Shown one piece after another: positions 8,436 to 17,853 of a DNA stretch of 64,000 nt. This DNA is from Nocardioides halotolerans DSM 19273 (lineage in GTDB: Bacteria; Actinomycetota; Actinomycetes; Propionibacteriales; Nocardioidaceae): NCBI RefSeq assembly GCF_000422805.1, contig NZ_AUGT01000012.1, positions 1 through 64,000 of the forward strand. The letters are read 5' to 3'. Below the pieces are notes generated by a model. The model saw only the letters and a list, made by a program, of their open reading frames with translations, was not told the origin of the DNA and made no database searches. A program made the position numbers and the translations under genes. The stretch's first letter is position 1. Each line of letters starts with the position of its first letter.

Positions 8436-9074
8436 TTACTTGATGAGGTAGATCGTCGCGAACAGACCGATCCACACGACGTCGACGAAGTGCCAGTAGT
8501 AGGAGACGACGATCGCGCTGACCGCCTGCTCGTGGGTGAAGCGCCGGGCGACGTAGGTGCGGCCGAGCACCAGCAGGAAGGCGATCAGGCCGCCGGTCAC
8601 GTGGATGCCGTGGAAGCCGGTGGTGAGGTAGAACATCGAGCCGTAGGCCGAGTCGGAGATCGTCGTGCCCTCCTGGACCAGCGAGGTGTACTCCGTCACC
8701 TGGCCCGCGATGAAGATCGCGCCCATGACGTAGGTGAGCATGAACCACTCGCGCAGCCCCCACCCGCGGGGGTCGACGATCGAGCGGGTGCGGCCCACCT
8801 GGCCGCGCTCGGCCGCGAAGACGCCGAGCTGGCAGGTCAGCGACGACAGCACAAGGATCGTGGTGTTGACCGCCGCGAACGGGATGTTGAGCTTCTCGGT
8901 GTTGGCCTCCCACAGCTCCGGACTCACCGAGCGGATCGTGAAGTACGACGCGAACAGCGCCGCGAAGAACATCAGCTCGCTCGAGAGCCAGATGATCGTC
9001 CCGACGCTGACCATGCTCGGCCGGTCGTGGTGTCCGTGCAGCCGCGAGGCCGGGATGGTCGTTGCTGTCGCCAC
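8436..9074 (-). CDS. ctaE: Cytochrome c oxidase subunit III
   Basis: A 212-residue membrane protein of the aa3 oxidase with the family motifs [29 protein letters not shown] and [15 protein letters not shown]. The start is placed at GTG 9074 because a CATAAT hexamer (9081-9086, minus strand) ends six bases upstream and no Shine-Dalgarno sequence is present, which suggests a leaderless mRNA; longer frames to 9131 add only low-complexity residues. It heads the operon ctaE-qcrC-qcrA-qcrB, the standard actinobacterial order. Confidence 0.94.
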   Translation of the reverse strand: MATATTIPASRLHGHHDRPSMVSVGTIIWLSSELMFFAALFASYFTIRSVSPELWEANTEKLNIPFAAVNTTILVLSSLTCQLGVFAAERGQVGRTRSIVDPRGWGLREWFMLTYVMGAIFIAGQVTEYTSLVQEGTTISDSAYGSMFYLTTGFHGIHVTGGLIAFLLVLGRTYVARRFTHEQAVSAIVVSYYWHFVDVVWIGLFATIYLIK

Positions 9075-9148
9075 GCGCTCATTATGTCCCGCCCGCTCCC
9101 CGGAGCCACCCCCGGGGGCGTGTCCCGGCACGTCTGTAAATTCACAAC
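9075..9148. promoter_or_regulatory. Divergent leaderless promoters for ctaE and the ctaG-like gene
   Basis: This 74-bp gap separates two divergent GTG starts. On the minus strand CATAAT (9086-9081) ends six bases before the ctaE start. On the plus strand TAAATT (9137-9142) ends six bases before GTG 9149. Neither start has a Shine-Dalgarno sequence. The spacing puts each transcription start at or next to the initiation codon. Inference from spacing and hexamer match; no transcript data. Confidence 0.6.
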
Positions 9149-10048
9149 GTGCCGCCCTTCGACGCAGGCCGTCTCCTGACGGGGTGGGAGCTGGCTCCGG
9201 TGCCCCTCGTGGTGACCGTCTGGGCAGTCGGCTTCTACCTGCTGGGGGTGCGCTCGCTGCACCGTCGCGGCGACGCCTGGCCGGTAGGCCGGACGGTCGC
9301 GTTCGTGGGCGTCGGGATGGGCGCGTTCTACGTCGCGACCTCCTCCGGGCTGGCGGCGTACGACACCACGCTGCTCAGCGTCCACATGGTCCAGCACATG
9401 GTGCTGTCGATGCTCGTCCCGCTCGCCCTGGCCCTCGGGGCGCCCGTGACGCTGGCGCTGCGCACCCTCCCGCGCGCACCGCGGCGCTGGCTGCTGGTCG
9501 TGCTCCACTCGCGGGTCGCGAAGGTGCTCTCGTTCCCCCCGCTGACCCTGGCGCTGTACGTCGTGTCGCCCTGGGCCCTCTACTTCTCCTCCTGGTACGA
9601 CGCCACCCTCAGCCACGTCTGGCTGCACGAGCTGATGCACCTGCACCTGGTCGTGGTCGGCTCGCTGTTCTTCTGGCCGATCGTCGGCATCGACCCGGTG
9701 CCGGGACGGATCGGCTACCCCGGCCGGATGCTGCTCGTCGTGCTGACCTTGCCGTTCCACGCCTTCCTGGGCGTCACGATCATGGGCCAGGAGACGCTGC
9801 TGGGCGGCGACCACTACCGCGCGCTCGACGGCCAGCCGGGCTACGGCTGGCTCCCGGACCCGCTCGACGACCAGCACCTCGCCGGCGGCCTGCTCTGGTC
9901 GTCGGGCGACCTGGTGGGGCTGGTGCTGTTCGGGGTGCTGTTCGCCCAGTGGGTGCGGTCGTCGATGAAGGAGGCCGCGCGCGAGGACCGGCGCCTGGAC
10001 CTGCTCGAAGCCCGCGCTGCCGAGCCGGGCGCGAGCGGCGACCGGTAG
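9149..10048 (+). CDS. CtaG-like cytochrome c oxidase assembly protein
   Basis: A 299-residue membrane protein of the Caa3_CtaG family, thought to help deliver copper to the oxidase in Gram-positive bacteria (family knowledge). It has about seven hydrophobic segments and the family histidine signatures [19 protein letters not shown] (about residues 76-94) and [23 protein letters not shown] (about 155-178), which could bind metal. Its position directly divergent from ctaE, with shared promoter space, supports an oxidase-assembly role. The C terminus is charged and cytosolic. Start GTG 9149 is supported by the TAAATT hexamer six bases upstream. Confidence 0.85.
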   Translation: MPPFDAGRLLTGWELAPVPLVVTVWAVGFYLLGVRSLHRRGDAWPVGRTVAFVGVGMGAFYVATSSGLAAYDTTLLSVHMVQHMVLSMLVPLALALGAPVTLALRTLPRAPRRWLLVVLHSRVAKVLSFPPLTLALYVVSPWALYFSSWYDATLSHVWLHELMHLHLVVVGSLFFWPIVGIDPVPGRIGYPGRMLLVVLTLPFHAFLGVTIMGQETLLGGDHYRALDGQPGYGWLPDPLDDQHLAGGLLWSSGDLVGLVLFGVLFAQWVRSSMKEAAREDRRLDLLEARAAEPGASGDR

Positions 10049-10058
10049 CATCCCGCAC

Positions 10059-10481
10059 GTGGCCGACCAGAACGCCGACCGCGCGAAGAACCTCCGCGTG
10101 CTCGTCTACTCCGACGACGTCAACACCCGCCAGCAGGTCATCCTGGCGCTGGGGCGCCGGGTCCACCCCGACCTGCCCGAGCTGACGTACGTCGAGGTCG
10201 CGACCGAGCCCGTGGTCATCCAGAACATGGACGCGGGCCAGATCGACCTCGCGATCCTCGACGGCGAGGCCGCGCCGGCCGGGGGCATGGGCATCGCCAA
10301 GCAGCTCAAGGACGAGATCTACCAGTGCCCCCCGCTGGTCGTCCTGACCGGCCGCCCCCAGGACGCCTGGCTCGCGACGTGGTCGCGCGCCGACGCCGCC
10401 GTGCCGCACCCGATCGACCCGATCCAGCTGGCGGAGGCCGTCACCGGGCTGCTCCGGTCCCGGGTGCCCGCGACCGGCTGA
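10059..10481 (+). CDS. Atypical receiver-domain (response-regulator-like) protein
   Basis: A 140-residue stand-alone protein that threads onto the CheY-like receiver fold. [16 protein letters not shown] resembles the acidic-pocket strand, [10 protein letters not shown] carries a candidate phosphoacceptor aspartate, and PLVVLTGRP is strand 4. The conserved lysine of strand 5 is replaced (AVPHPIDP), so phosphotransfer may be absent or altered. No output domain and no adjacent kinase. The homologous position between ctaE/ctaG and trpD is conserved in many actinobacteria. A TAGCAT hexamer overlapping the stop codon of the previous gene ends seven bases before the GTG, which suggests its own leaderless transcript. 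Function unknown. Confidence 0.75.
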   Translation: MADQNADRAKNLRVLVYSDDVNTRQQVILALGRRVHPDLPELTYVEVATEPVVIQNMDAGQIDLAILDGEAAPAGGMGIAKQLKDEIYQCPPLVVLTGRPQDAWLATWSRADAAVPHPIDPIQLAEAVTGLLRSRVPATG

Positions 10482-10488
10482 GCCGAGC

Positions 10489-11517
10489 ATGACCACCAGC
10501 TGGCCCGAGGTGCTCGGCGCGCTCGTGGCGCGGACCGACCTGTCCGCCGAGCAGGCAACGTGGGCGATGGGCGAGATCCTCTCCGGCGCCGCGACCCCCG
10601 CCCAGATCGCCGGGTTCGCGGTCTCGCTGCGCGCCAAGGGCGAGACGGTGCAGGAGATCACCGGACTGGTCGCCGCGATGTACGAGCAGGCGACCCCGAT
10701 CGAGGTCCCGGGCCGGCTGCTCGACGTCGTCGGCACCGGCGGTGACCGCTCGATGTCGGTGAACATCTCCACGATGGCCGCGATCGTGGCGGCGGGCGCG
10801 GGCGCGCGCGTGGTCAAGCACGGCAACCGCTCGGCGTCCTCGCAGTCGGGTTCGGCCGACGTCCTCGAGGCGCTCGGCGTCCGCCTCGACCTGCCGCCCG
10901 AGCGCGTCGCGGCGGTGGCCGACGAGGCGGGCATCACGTTCCTCTTCGCCGCGGCGTTCAACCCGGCGATGCGGCACACCGCGGTCCCGCGCCGCGAGCT
11001 CGGCATCGGCACGACGTTCAACTTCCTCGGCCCGCTCGCCAACCCGACCCGGCCGGCGGCCAACGCCGTCGGCTGCGCCGACCCGCGGATGGCGCCGGTG
11101 ATGGCGGGCGTCTTCGCCGAGCGCGGCGCCGACGCGTGGGTCTTCCGCGGCGACGACGGGCTCGACGAGCTGACCACGACCACGACGTCGTCGGTCTGGG
11201 TCGTCGCCGGGGGGGAGGTCCGCACCGCCACCGTCGACCCCGCGGTCCACGGGCTCGCCCCGGCGACCACCGCCGACCTGCGTGGCGGCGACGCGGCGCA
11301 CAACGCCGAGGTCGTGCGCCGCCTGCTCGACGGCGAGCCCGGCCCGGTGCGCGACGCCGTGCTGCTCAACGCCGGCGCCGCCCTGGCCGTCTATGACGCG
11401 ACGGGCGACAGCGTCGACGAGGTGCTCGACGCCGGCATCGGCCGGGCCCGGGAGGCCGTCGACTCCGGCGCGGCCAGGGCCACGCTCGAGCGCTGGGTCG
11501 CCGCGAGCGCGGGCTGA
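10489..11517 (+). CDS. trpD: Anthranilate phosphoribosyltransferase
   Basis: A 342-residue enzyme transferring the phosphoribosyl group of PRPP to anthranilate, second committed step of tryptophan synthesis, in the cytosol. Diagnostic motifs: [14 protein letters not shown] (PRPP diphosphate binding, about residues 82-95), [21 protein letters not shown] (about 110-130) and the acidic metal site DDGLDELT. Length and motif order match the family. Other trp genes are not in the window, so trpD stands alone here, as is common in actinobacteria. It starts 8 bp after the receiver-like gene and ends 2 bp from the convergent membrane-protein gene. Confidence 0.95.
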   Translation: MTTSWPEVLGALVARTDLSAEQATWAMGEILSGAATPAQIAGFAVSLRAKGETVQEITGLVAAMYEQATPIEVPGRLLDVVGTGGDRSMSVNISTMAAIVAAGAGARVVKHGNRSASSQSGSADVLEALGVRLDLPPERVAAVADEAGITFLFAAAFNPAMRHTAVPRRELGIGTTFNFLGPLANPTRPAANAVGCADPRMAPVMAGVFAERGADAWVFRGDDGLDELTTTTTSSVWVVAGGEVRTATVDPAVHGLAPATTADLRGGDAAHNAEVVRRLLDGEPGPVRDAVLLNAGAALAVYDATGDSVDEVLDAGIGRAREAVDSGAARATLERWVAASAG

Positions 11518-11519
11518 CG

Positions 11520-12926
11520 CTAGCGCTCCTCCCAGTCCGCCGGCGGTCGGAGGAGCTCGAGCTCGTCGCTGTGCCGCACCACCAGCCACCCCTCGACGTC
11601 GCGCAGGTTGTAGGCGAGCGGCGACCCGGGCGGCAGCACGGCGTACGCCGCTCCAGTGTCGTGCACGAGCCCGACCCATCCGCCGCGCACGGCCTCGATG
11701 TCGGCGTTGCGCTCGAGCTCGTCGTCGGTGAAGAGGTCGCCGTAGCCGTGCAGCACCACGTCGAGCTGGGGGAAGCGCCACATCAGGTAGCCGCCGAACC
11801 CGCTGTCGTCGATGACGCGGGTGCCGGCCGGCAGCTCCCCGAGCTCGTCGTCGAGCCACGACGGCGTGTCGAGGGGCTCGTCGGCGGTGCGGGGCACCAG
11901 CACGGCGAGCGCGGCGAGCGCGAGCACCAGGCCGCCGGCGACGACGAGCCGCTCGGGCAGCCGGGTGGGGGGACGGGCGCCGAGCAGCGGCTGCACGGAG
12001 ATCGCCGCGAGCGGCGCGGCCAGGCACGCGGCGACGGGGACCGTGCGCATCGAGTAGATCGCCCACAGCATCGCCAGCCCGAGCAGCGCGAGGTCGAACC
12101 ACGGCACCCGCTCGCCGCGCCGCAGCCTGGGCACCACCGCCAGGGCCAGGACGACGACGAGGGTGGCGACCCAGGGCTTGGAGTAGTCCGGTGGGTCCCA
12201 CTCGTAGAAGTACTTGGCCCGCGAGCCGACCCGCAGCACCGCCGGGAACAGGCCCGGTCCGGCGGGGGTGAGCAGCGCGGCGGCCGCGGAGAGCACCGGC
12301 ACGAGCGCCATCCGTCCCCAGGCCCGCAGCGGGTGCGCGCGGTCGAGGGCCAGCCCGGCGACGGCGACGACGCCGATCACGATGCCGACCGGCCACATCC
12401 CGTGGCACATCGTCCAGACCCAGGTCAGCGGCACCAGGAGCCAAGGCGGCCGCCCGGTCTCGCGGGCCTGGAGCCACGCGGCGGTGGTGACCACGACGAG
12501 GAGGTAGCTGACCACTTGCGGCCGCATCGAGATGCCCGAGGTGCACGCGATCATGGCGAGGACGACGAGCAGGCCCGCGGCGGCCGGCTCGGCGTGCCGG
12601 CGGCAGGCGACGTAGATCGCCAGCGCGAGCGACAGGAACAGCAGGCCGGACAGCCAGGCCACGCCGGCCAGGCCGAACCAGTCCTCGACCTGGGCCATCA
12701 CGACCTCGGACAGCCACTGGGTGGGCACCCAGTCGGCGGTGGCCAGGTCGGTGACCGAGCCGGGGTGGCGGGGCGACCAGGCCCCGCTCAGGAACTCGTG
12801 CCCGAACCGCAGGTGGAAGTAGGTGTCGACGTTGTCCAGCGGCATCGCCGCCCGTCTCACCAGCGCGACGAGGACGCCCACCAGGCAGGCGTAGGCGACC
12901 AGGACTCGCGTCCGGGTGAGGATCAC
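11520..12926 (-). CDS. Polytopic integral membrane protein of unknown function
   Basis: A 468-residue protein with about ten hydrophobic helices up to residue 380, then a soluble C-terminal part of about 90 residues (WLDDELGELPAGTRVIDDSGFGGYLMWRFP...). The first extracytoplasmic loop contains DNVDTYFHLRFGHEFL and ADWVPTQWLSEV, reminiscent of the acidic first loop of GT-C glycosyltransferase-fold proteins, but I cannot assign it to a named family. TACGCT ends six bases before GTG 12926, a leaderless-type start. It heads the surface-glycan region and faces trpD tail to tail with a 2-bp gap. Confidence 0.75.
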   Translation of the reverse strand: MILTRTRVLVAYACLVGVLVALVRRAAMPLDNVDTYFHLRFGHEFLSGAWSPRHPGSVTDLATADWVPTQWLSEVVMAQVEDWFGLAGVAWLSGLLFLSLALAIYVACRRHAEPAAAGLLVVLAMIACTSGISMRPQVVSYLLVVVTTAAWLQARETGRPPWLLVPLTWVWTMCHGMWPVGIVIGVVAVAGLALDRAHPLRAWGRMALVPVLSAAAALLTPAGPGLFPAVLRVGSRAKYFYEWDPPDYSKPWVATLVVVLALAVVPRLRRGERVPWFDLALLGLAMLWAIYSMRTVPVAACLAAPLAAISVQPLLGARPPTRLPERLVVAGGLVLALAALAVLVPRTADEPLDTPSWLDDELGELPAGTRVIDDSGFGGYLMWRFPQLDVVLHGYGDLFTDDELERNADIEAVRGGWVGLVHDTGAAYAVLPPGSPLAYNLRDVEGWLVVRHSDELELLRPPADWEER

Positions 12927-12963
12927 GGGGTGAGCGTAGGGCGGGGTCGGCCCGGAACCGCGC

Positions 12964-13344
12964 TCAGGAGATGTCGACGGCGCGCGGACGCACGATCTCG
13001 GCTTGCGCCGCGGGCGCGTCGGCGCGAGCCGCGCCGAGGGCGACCTGCCGGGCCAGCTCGACGTACTTGTCGTGCATCGCGGCCAGGCGCAGGTGCAGGC
13101 CGATCGTGGTGAAGAGGAACGCCACGCACAGCAGGTAGACGACGAGGTCGGTGCCTCGGCCGACGCCGACCGCGTGCGCGACCCGCGTGACGAGGTCGGG
13201 GAACAGGACGGCGACGCCCCCGGTCGCGAGCGCCAGAAGCGCGATCGCGCGCCGGACGAGCAGGCTCAGCGCGGTCCGCCGCCCGTGCATGAGGGTGTAC
13301 GCCGCCGCGGCGAGCCCGGCGAGCAGCAGCACCTTGATGATCAC
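12964..13344 (-). CDS. DUF2304 small membrane protein
   Basis: A 126-residue protein with three hydrophobic helices and a C-terminal amphipathic region (LHLRLAAMHDKYVELARQVAL), matching the DUF2304 family that accompanies GT2 polyprenyl-phosphate glycosyltransferases. It likely sits in the membrane next to the transferase. Its GTG start overlaps the stop of the GT2 gene by 4 bp (GTGA), so the two are coupled. The precise role is unknown. Confidence 0.8.
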   Translation of the reverse strand: MIIKVLLLAGLAAAAYTLMHGRRTALSLLVRRAIALLALATGGVAVLFPDLVTRVAHAVGVGRGTDLVVYLLCVAFLFTTIGLHLRLAAMHDKYVELARQVALGAARADAPAAQAEIVRPRAVDIS

Positions 13345-14042
13345 GCGGCCGCCCTCATCCGGTTGACCGCCAGGTCGAAGAGGATGTTGAGCGCGTTGTA
13401 GCCGCGCTGGCCCTTCGTCCGGGAGTAGTCGGTGTAGCGGATGGTCACGGGGTGCTCCTCGACCGAGAAGCCGCCGCGGGCCAGGAGCGTCAGGATCTCG
13501 CTCGCGTGCGACATGCCGTGCAGCCGCAGCCGCACCGCCTCGGCCGCGTCGCGGCGCAGGACCCGCAGCCCGTTGTGGGCGTCGGTGAGCGCGAGGCCGG
13601 TCGTGCGCCGCGTGAACCGCACCGCGCCGCTCAGCAGCAGGCGGCGGGCTAGCGGCACCTCGCGCGATGCCCCGAGGAAGCGCGAGCCGAGCACCACCTG
13701 GAGGTCGCGGAAGGCCGCGCGCTCGACCATGGCGCGCGCGTCGGCGACGTCGTGCTGGCCATCGGCGTCGAAGGTGACGACGTACTCCGCGGCCGGCAGC
13801 GAGAGCGCGAAGCGGATGCCGGTCTCGAGCGCCGCGCCCTGGCCCAGGTTGGTGGGGTGGGGGACCACCACTGCGCCGGCGGCACGGGCGACGGCCGCGC
13901 TGTCGTCGGTGCTGCCGTCGTCCACGCAGACGACCACGGGGAACGACGTGAGCAGCTCGGTGACCACGTCGGCGACCACGGTCGCCTCGTTGTGCATCGG
14001 CACGACCACGACAGCGCGTGGCATTGCGTGCTCGAAGGTCAC
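13341..14042 (-). CDS. GT2 family glycosyltransferase (DPM1/DolP-mannosyltransferase-like)
   Basis: A 233-residue soluble GT-A transferase. Motifs: VVVPMHNEA (nucleotide-binding strand), CVDDGSTDDS, FDADGQHD (DxD metal site) and GSRF. The absence of a membrane domain and coupling to a DUF2304 protein suggest transfer of a sugar to a polyprenyl phosphate at the cytosolic face. GTG 14042 is chosen because TACTGT ends seven bases upstream; ATG 14024 (MPRAVVVVP) is an alternative without a ribosome site. A 22-bp palindrome lies about 70 bp upstream (14114-14135). Confidence 0.88.
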   Translation of the reverse strand: MTFEHAMPRAVVVVPMHNEATVVADVVTELLTSFPVVVCVDDGSTDDSAAVARAAGAVVVPHPTNLGQGAALETGIRFALSLPAAEYVVTFDADGQHDVADARAMVERAAFRDLQVVLGSRFLGASREVPLARRLLLSGAVRFTRRTTGLALTDAHNGLRVLRRDAAEAVRLRLHGMSHASEILTLLARGGFSVEEHPVTIRYTDYSRTKGQRGYNALNILFDLAVNRMRAAA

Positions 14043-14113
14043 GAGAGCCACAGTAGGAACGCCGGCCGGACCCCGTCGGTGCTCTGCGGAAGTCCGGTCG
14101 AACGACCGGCCCG

Positions 14114-14135
14114 GCATGGCCCATCTGGGCCATGC
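14114..14135. promoter_or_regulatory. Palindromic operator candidate, GCATGGCCC half-sites
   Basis: Perfect 9-bp half-sites GCATGGCCC and GGGCCATGC separated by ATCT. It sits between the GT2 gene (minus, about 70 bp away) and the DUF2142 gene (plus, about 70 bp away). Near-identical palindromes occur at 23972-23989 and 34258-34279, each upstream of another surface gene. Likely a dimeric regulator site; the regulator is not known. Confidence 0.6.
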
Positions 14136-14204
14136 GGTGGTCCGATCGGGGGACTTGGGTCGCGGTCGCCGGTGGACTGGTCCAGTCCTCGCTACCGTCA
14201 CGGT

Positions 14205-15767
14205 GTGAGGGCAGGGACCGGGTCGACCACGGGGTCGAGCGCAGCGCCGAGCACGGCGCCCACGACAGGGCACGGGTGGCGGATCGCCGCCCTGTTCCTG
14301 CTGGCGACCCTGCTCGCGCAGGCCGCCTGGATCACGGCGGTGCCGCCGTTCCGCGGCATGGACGAGTTCGACCACGCGTTCCGGGCCGCGGGTGTGGCCT
14401 CGGGGCAGTGGCGGCTGCACGACGTCGCCGAGGGTGGCCGCGGCCTGCTCGTCGACGTCCCCGCCGAGCTGGTGAAGGCCTCGGAGGGGCAGTGCAGGGA
14501 GCTCGCCTACATCGTCCCGGACACCTGCGACGGCGACGGTCCGGGCGGACGCCCGGGCACCGTGCGGGCCACGACCTCGGCCGGGAACTACGAGCCCGTC
14601 TACTACTGGGTGGTCGGCACGGCCGGTGAGCCGTTCTCCGGAGCGCACGCGCTCTACGCCATGCGCGCCATGGCCGCCCTGCTCTGCGCCGTGGTGCTCG
14701 CGCTCGCCGTCTGGTGCCTGACCACCTGGGTGCGCGGCACATGGGCCTTCGTCGGCCTGCTCGTCGGGCTCACCCCGACGTTCGTCTACTCCACCACCCT
14801 GGCGGCCCCCAACGGCCTCGAGATGGCGGCCGGCGTCCTGCTCTGGACGGCCCTGCTCGGGCTGGGCGGCCGCGGACCCGTGGACCACGGGCTGCTGCGC
14901 CGCGAGCGATGGCTGCTCGGCGCGGCGGCGCTCGCCGTCGTCCTGCTGGCGGGGCTCCGGACGCTGGGTCCCCTGTGGGTGGTGCTGATCCTGGCGTGCG
15001 TCGCCGCGCTGCGCGGTCCGGGCACCGTGCTCGCGATCGCGCTCCGCCACCGGCTCCAGGTCGCACTCATCTGCGTGCTCGCGGTGGCGACCACCGGGTC
15101 GGTGCTGCTCTGGAACCAGGGGAAGGTCTCGGTCCCACCCGGGGAGTACAGCGGCGAGATCGAGTCCAACATCGGTCAGGTCTTCCGCTGGCTCAACTGG
15201 ATCCTCGGCAGCGTCGGCGCCTTCCCCTTCAGGGACCAGCCCGCTCCACTCGAGGTCTACGTCCTCGCGCTCCTGGTGCTGATCACCATGTGGGTCGCCG
15301 CAGTACGTCGTGGCGCGGGGGGCGGTCGCGGCTCAGTGCTGCTCGGCACCGTGTTGTTCTTCCTCGCGCCGTCGGTCATCGTCGCCCTCACTCTCGAGAC
15401 CCACGGCGGGATGTGGCAAGGGCGCTATGCCCTCCCGTTCACCGCCGGCCTCCTGATCATGGTCGGGTTGGTGCTCGATCGCCGGGGATGGCATCCCGCG
15501 GCGCACGATGCGCGCCCGTTGGTGCTGGCGATGGCCATGCTCGCCGGCGCGGCCGTCGTGTCCGTGGTCCACGTGCAGCGCGCGGAGCTCGACCGCGCCG
15601 TGAGCTCCGACGACGCCGCGTGGCTGCACCCACCGACCGCGGTCACCGGCCTCGTGATTCTGCTCGCGTGGGTCGTGAGCACGTGGCTGGCCCTCGCTCT
15701 GGCCCGCGCAGGCTCGACCGCGGCGCCCACGACCACACGTGGGACGGACGCGACCGCTCGGGTCTAG
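14205..15767 (+). CDS. DUF2142 family multi-pass membrane protein
   Basis: A 520-residue protein with a low-complexity Thr/Ser-rich N terminus (1-25), about 11-12 hydrophobic helices, and a large loop after helix 1 with the acidic RGMDEFDHAFRA motif. The layout agrees with the DUF2142 family of predicted glycan-related membrane proteins, some of which have the GT-C architecture. TACCGT ends six bases before GTG 14205, supporting this start over the much longer frame upstream. It ends in a shared CTAG with the convergent flippase gene, so both stop codons overlap. Confidence 0.8.
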   Translation: MRAGTGSTTGSSAAPSTAPTTGHGWRIAALFLLATLLAQAAWITAVPPFRGMDEFDHAFRAAGVASGQWRLHDVAEGGRGLLVDVPAELVKASEGQCRELAYIVPDTCDGDGPGGRPGTVRATTSAGNYEPVYYWVVGTAGEPFSGAHALYAMRAMAALLCAVVLALAVWCLTTWVRGTWAFVGLLVGLTPTFVYSTTLAAPNGLEMAAGVLLWTALLGLGGRGPVDHGLLRRERWLLGAAALAVVLLAGLRTLGPLWVVLILACVAALRGPGTVLAIALRHRLQVALICVLAVATTGSVLLWNQGKVSVPPGEYSGEIESNIGQVFRWLNWILGSVGAFPFRDQPAPLEVYVLALLVLITMWVAAVRRGAGGGRGSVLLGTVLFFLAPSVIVALTLETHGGMWQGRYALPFTAGLLIMVGLVLDRRGWHPAAHDARPLVLAMAMLAGAAVVSVVHVQRAELDRAVSSDDAAWLHPPTAVTGLVILLAWVVSTWLALALARAGSTAAPTTTRGTDATARV

Positions 15768-17014
15768 AGGCGCAGGTAGTCCCGCCGCACGCCGACGAGG
15801 TGCACGGCGCACCCGCACACCGGCCCCAGGATGACTGCCGTGACGACGCGGGGCTCGAACGGCGCGTCGAGGGTCAGCACTGTCGCGGTGACCACCGTCG
15901 CCGCCACCCACCCGGCCGCGCACAGCACCTGACGGGAGACGGCGATCGTCACGGCTCCGGTCGTCGTGAGAGCCGCAAGCGCTACCGCGCCGCAGGCCAG
16001 GCCCGCCATGGTCCGTCCGGTGATGTCGAAGTCGGGCCCGAAGACGAGCCGCAGCGCCGGTGGGCCCGCGACGAACGCGGCGGCGACGACGACCGCCGCG
16101 ATCGACGCGGCCACGACCGTCACCTTCGGCAGGGCGGCGACCAGCTGCTGCCTGTGGGTGCTGAGGTAGCGGATGAGCAGCAGCTGGTACCCGTTGATCG
16201 GGAGGAGGAGCGGCGTTCGTGTCGCGATCAGTGCCGCGAAGACCACTCCGGCAGCCCTCGGCAGGTCGTCGCGAGCCGTCACCTGCACCAGGAACGGTAT
16301 CCCGGTCGCGAGCGCTGCGGCGCATGCGTTGGCCACCATCAGAGCGGTCGTGCCGCCCACGAGCTGTCGCACGGTCCCGGGCAGCTCGGGGAACATCAGG
16401 CCACGGATCCCGCGGGACGTCAGCAGCGGCAGGAAGATGAACGACCCGGAGACCACCCCGAGCGCGAGCGCTGTCGTCGACTCGTCGGTGGAGGACGCGA
16501 GGACGAGCCCCGCCAAGCGGGTCAGGGCGGCCAGCACGACCATGGCCGACACCAACCCGAACAGGTTCCTGCCGGCGGCGGTGCCGATGAGCAGTGACTG
16601 CCACCCCAGCGCCAACATCCCTGCGACCAGCACCGCCAGCGTCGTGCCCGCACCATGGCCTCCGTCCCGGAACAGCCACCACGGTGAGCTCAGCGCAAGG
16701 AGCCCGGCTGCGACGACCGCCACGACCGCAGCGCCCCTCGGCGCCGTACGGCGACTCCGGACGACCTCATCCGGTCCAGCGGCCGACGACACCGAGCGGG
16801 TGAGCTCCTGCTGCAGGGCGAAGAGAAGCCCGGAGAAGGCGAAGTACGCGCCCCAGATGACGGAGAAGACCCCGAAGCCCTCGGTCCCCAGCAACCGGCC
16901 CATGGCCACCAGGGTCACCAGCCCGAGGACCGCGGCCGCCGCACTGGCGCCGCTCACGCTCAGGAACGACCGCAGCGGGCCTCGAGCGCGCGGGGTGGCC
17001 GGCACGGCGGTCAC
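15764..17014 (-). CDS. Lipopolysaccharide/oligosaccharide flippase-like membrane protein (MOP superfamily)
   Basis: A 416-residue protein with about 12 hydrophobic helices, starting with LRSFLSVSGASAAAAVLGLVTLVAMGRLLGTEGFGVFSVIW, the typical opening of Wzx/RfbX-type flippases. It probably moves a lipid-linked glycan across the membrane. Its GTG start overlaps the stop of the upstream GT2 gene by 4 bp, which places it as the last gene of a three-gene operon (methyltransferase, GT2, flippase). Substrate unknown. Confidence 0.8.
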   Translation of the reverse strand: MTAVPATPRARGPLRSFLSVSGASAAAAVLGLVTLVAMGRLLGTEGFGVFSVIWGAYFAFSGLLFALQQELTRSVSSAAGPDEVVRSRRTAPRGAAVVAVVAAGLLALSSPWWLFRDGGHGAGTTLAVLVAGMLALGWQSLLIGTAAGRNLFGLVSAMVVLAALTRLAGLVLASSTDESTTALALGVVSGSFIFLPLLTSRGIRGLMFPELPGTVRQLVGGTTALMVANACAAALATGIPFLVQVTARDDLPRAAGVVFAALIATRTPLLLPINGYQLLLIRYLSTHRQQLVAALPKVTVVAASIAAVVVAAAFVAGPPALRLVFGPDFDITGRTMAGLACGAVALAALTTTGAVTIAVSRQVLCAAGWVAATVVTATVLTLDAPFEPRVVTAVILGPVCGCAVHLVGVRRDYLRL

Positions 17015-17853
17015 GACGCCGTGTCCGCCGGCTGCGATCGGTAGATCCGCGCGTAGGCGTGGCGCATCAGCCTCGGAGGAAGCAGCCTGAAGGCCGTGCG
17101 GGCCACCAGGTTGGCCGCTGCCCGCGGAGGCGAGATCAGTCCGTACCGTCGCAGGTTGGCCTGGAGCCGCCACTCGGCGCGCAGGTGCCGCCAGCCCGCC
17201 CGTCGCGCGAAGAGGGCATCGTCTACCCGGTAGCGCACCAGCGGCTCGGCCTTGTTGGCGAAGTGGGCTCCGTGGCTCAACAGACGAGCGAAGAAGTCGT
17301 AGTCCTCCACGCCGTCGAGATCGCCGTAGCCACCGGCCTCCAGGGCCAGGGACCGCCGGTAGCAGGCGGTCGGGTGGTTGATGGGGTTGCGGGAGCGCAT
17401 GTAGGCGGCGATGGCCTCGTGGGTCACGGGCATGCGTCGCAGTCCGAGGACATTGCCGCTGGACCCGTCGAACTCCGCCATCGCCGACCCGATCACGTCG
17501 ACGCCAGTTCGTTCGACCTCCGAGAGCTGCTCGTCGACGCGTCGAGGGCTGGAGACGTCGTCGGAGTCCATGCGCACCACCCACTCGTGGCTGCACGCGT
17601 CGAGGCCGGCGTTCAGCGCGCGAGCGATGCCGACGTTGCGGGGGAGTCGCACGACCGCGAGCGGTGCGGACGGCCAACGAGACAGGACTGCCTCGTGGGC
17701 CGGCTCGAGCGGGCCGTCGGCGACCACCACGATCTCGTCGAGCGGCCGCTCCTGGTCCAGGAGGCTCTCCAGCGCCGTCGCCAGGTGCGCCGGTGCGACG
17801 CCCGCGTGAACGGGCATCAGGGCGGAGGCTCGGACGCGGGAGGGCTGGCTCAT
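17011..17853 (-). CDS. GT2 family glycosyltransferase
   Basis: A 280-residue GT-A transferase with ALMPVHAGVAPAHLATALESLLDQ (nucleotide-sugar strand), VVADGPLE, NVGIARALNAGLD and the metal motif VRMDSDDVSSPRRV, then GVEDYDFFARLL, which is the acceptor/base region of this class. It resembles capsule or exopolysaccharide glycosyltransferases that process EpsE-type substrates. It overlaps its upstream and downstream neighbours by 4 bp each. Confidence 0.88.
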   Translation of the reverse strand: MSQPSRVRASALMPVHAGVAPAHLATALESLLDQERPLDEIVVVADGPLEPAHEAVLSRWPSAPLAVVRLPRNVGIARALNAGLDACSHEWVVRMDSDDVSSPRRVDEQLSEVERTGVDVIGSAMAEFDGSSGNVLGLRRMPVTHEAIAAYMRSRNPINHPTACYRRSLALEAGGYGDLDGVEDYDFFARLLSHGAHFANKAEPLVRYRVDDALFARRAGWRHLRAEWRLQANLRRYGLISPPRAAANLVARTAFRLLPPRLMRHAYARIYRSQPADTAS

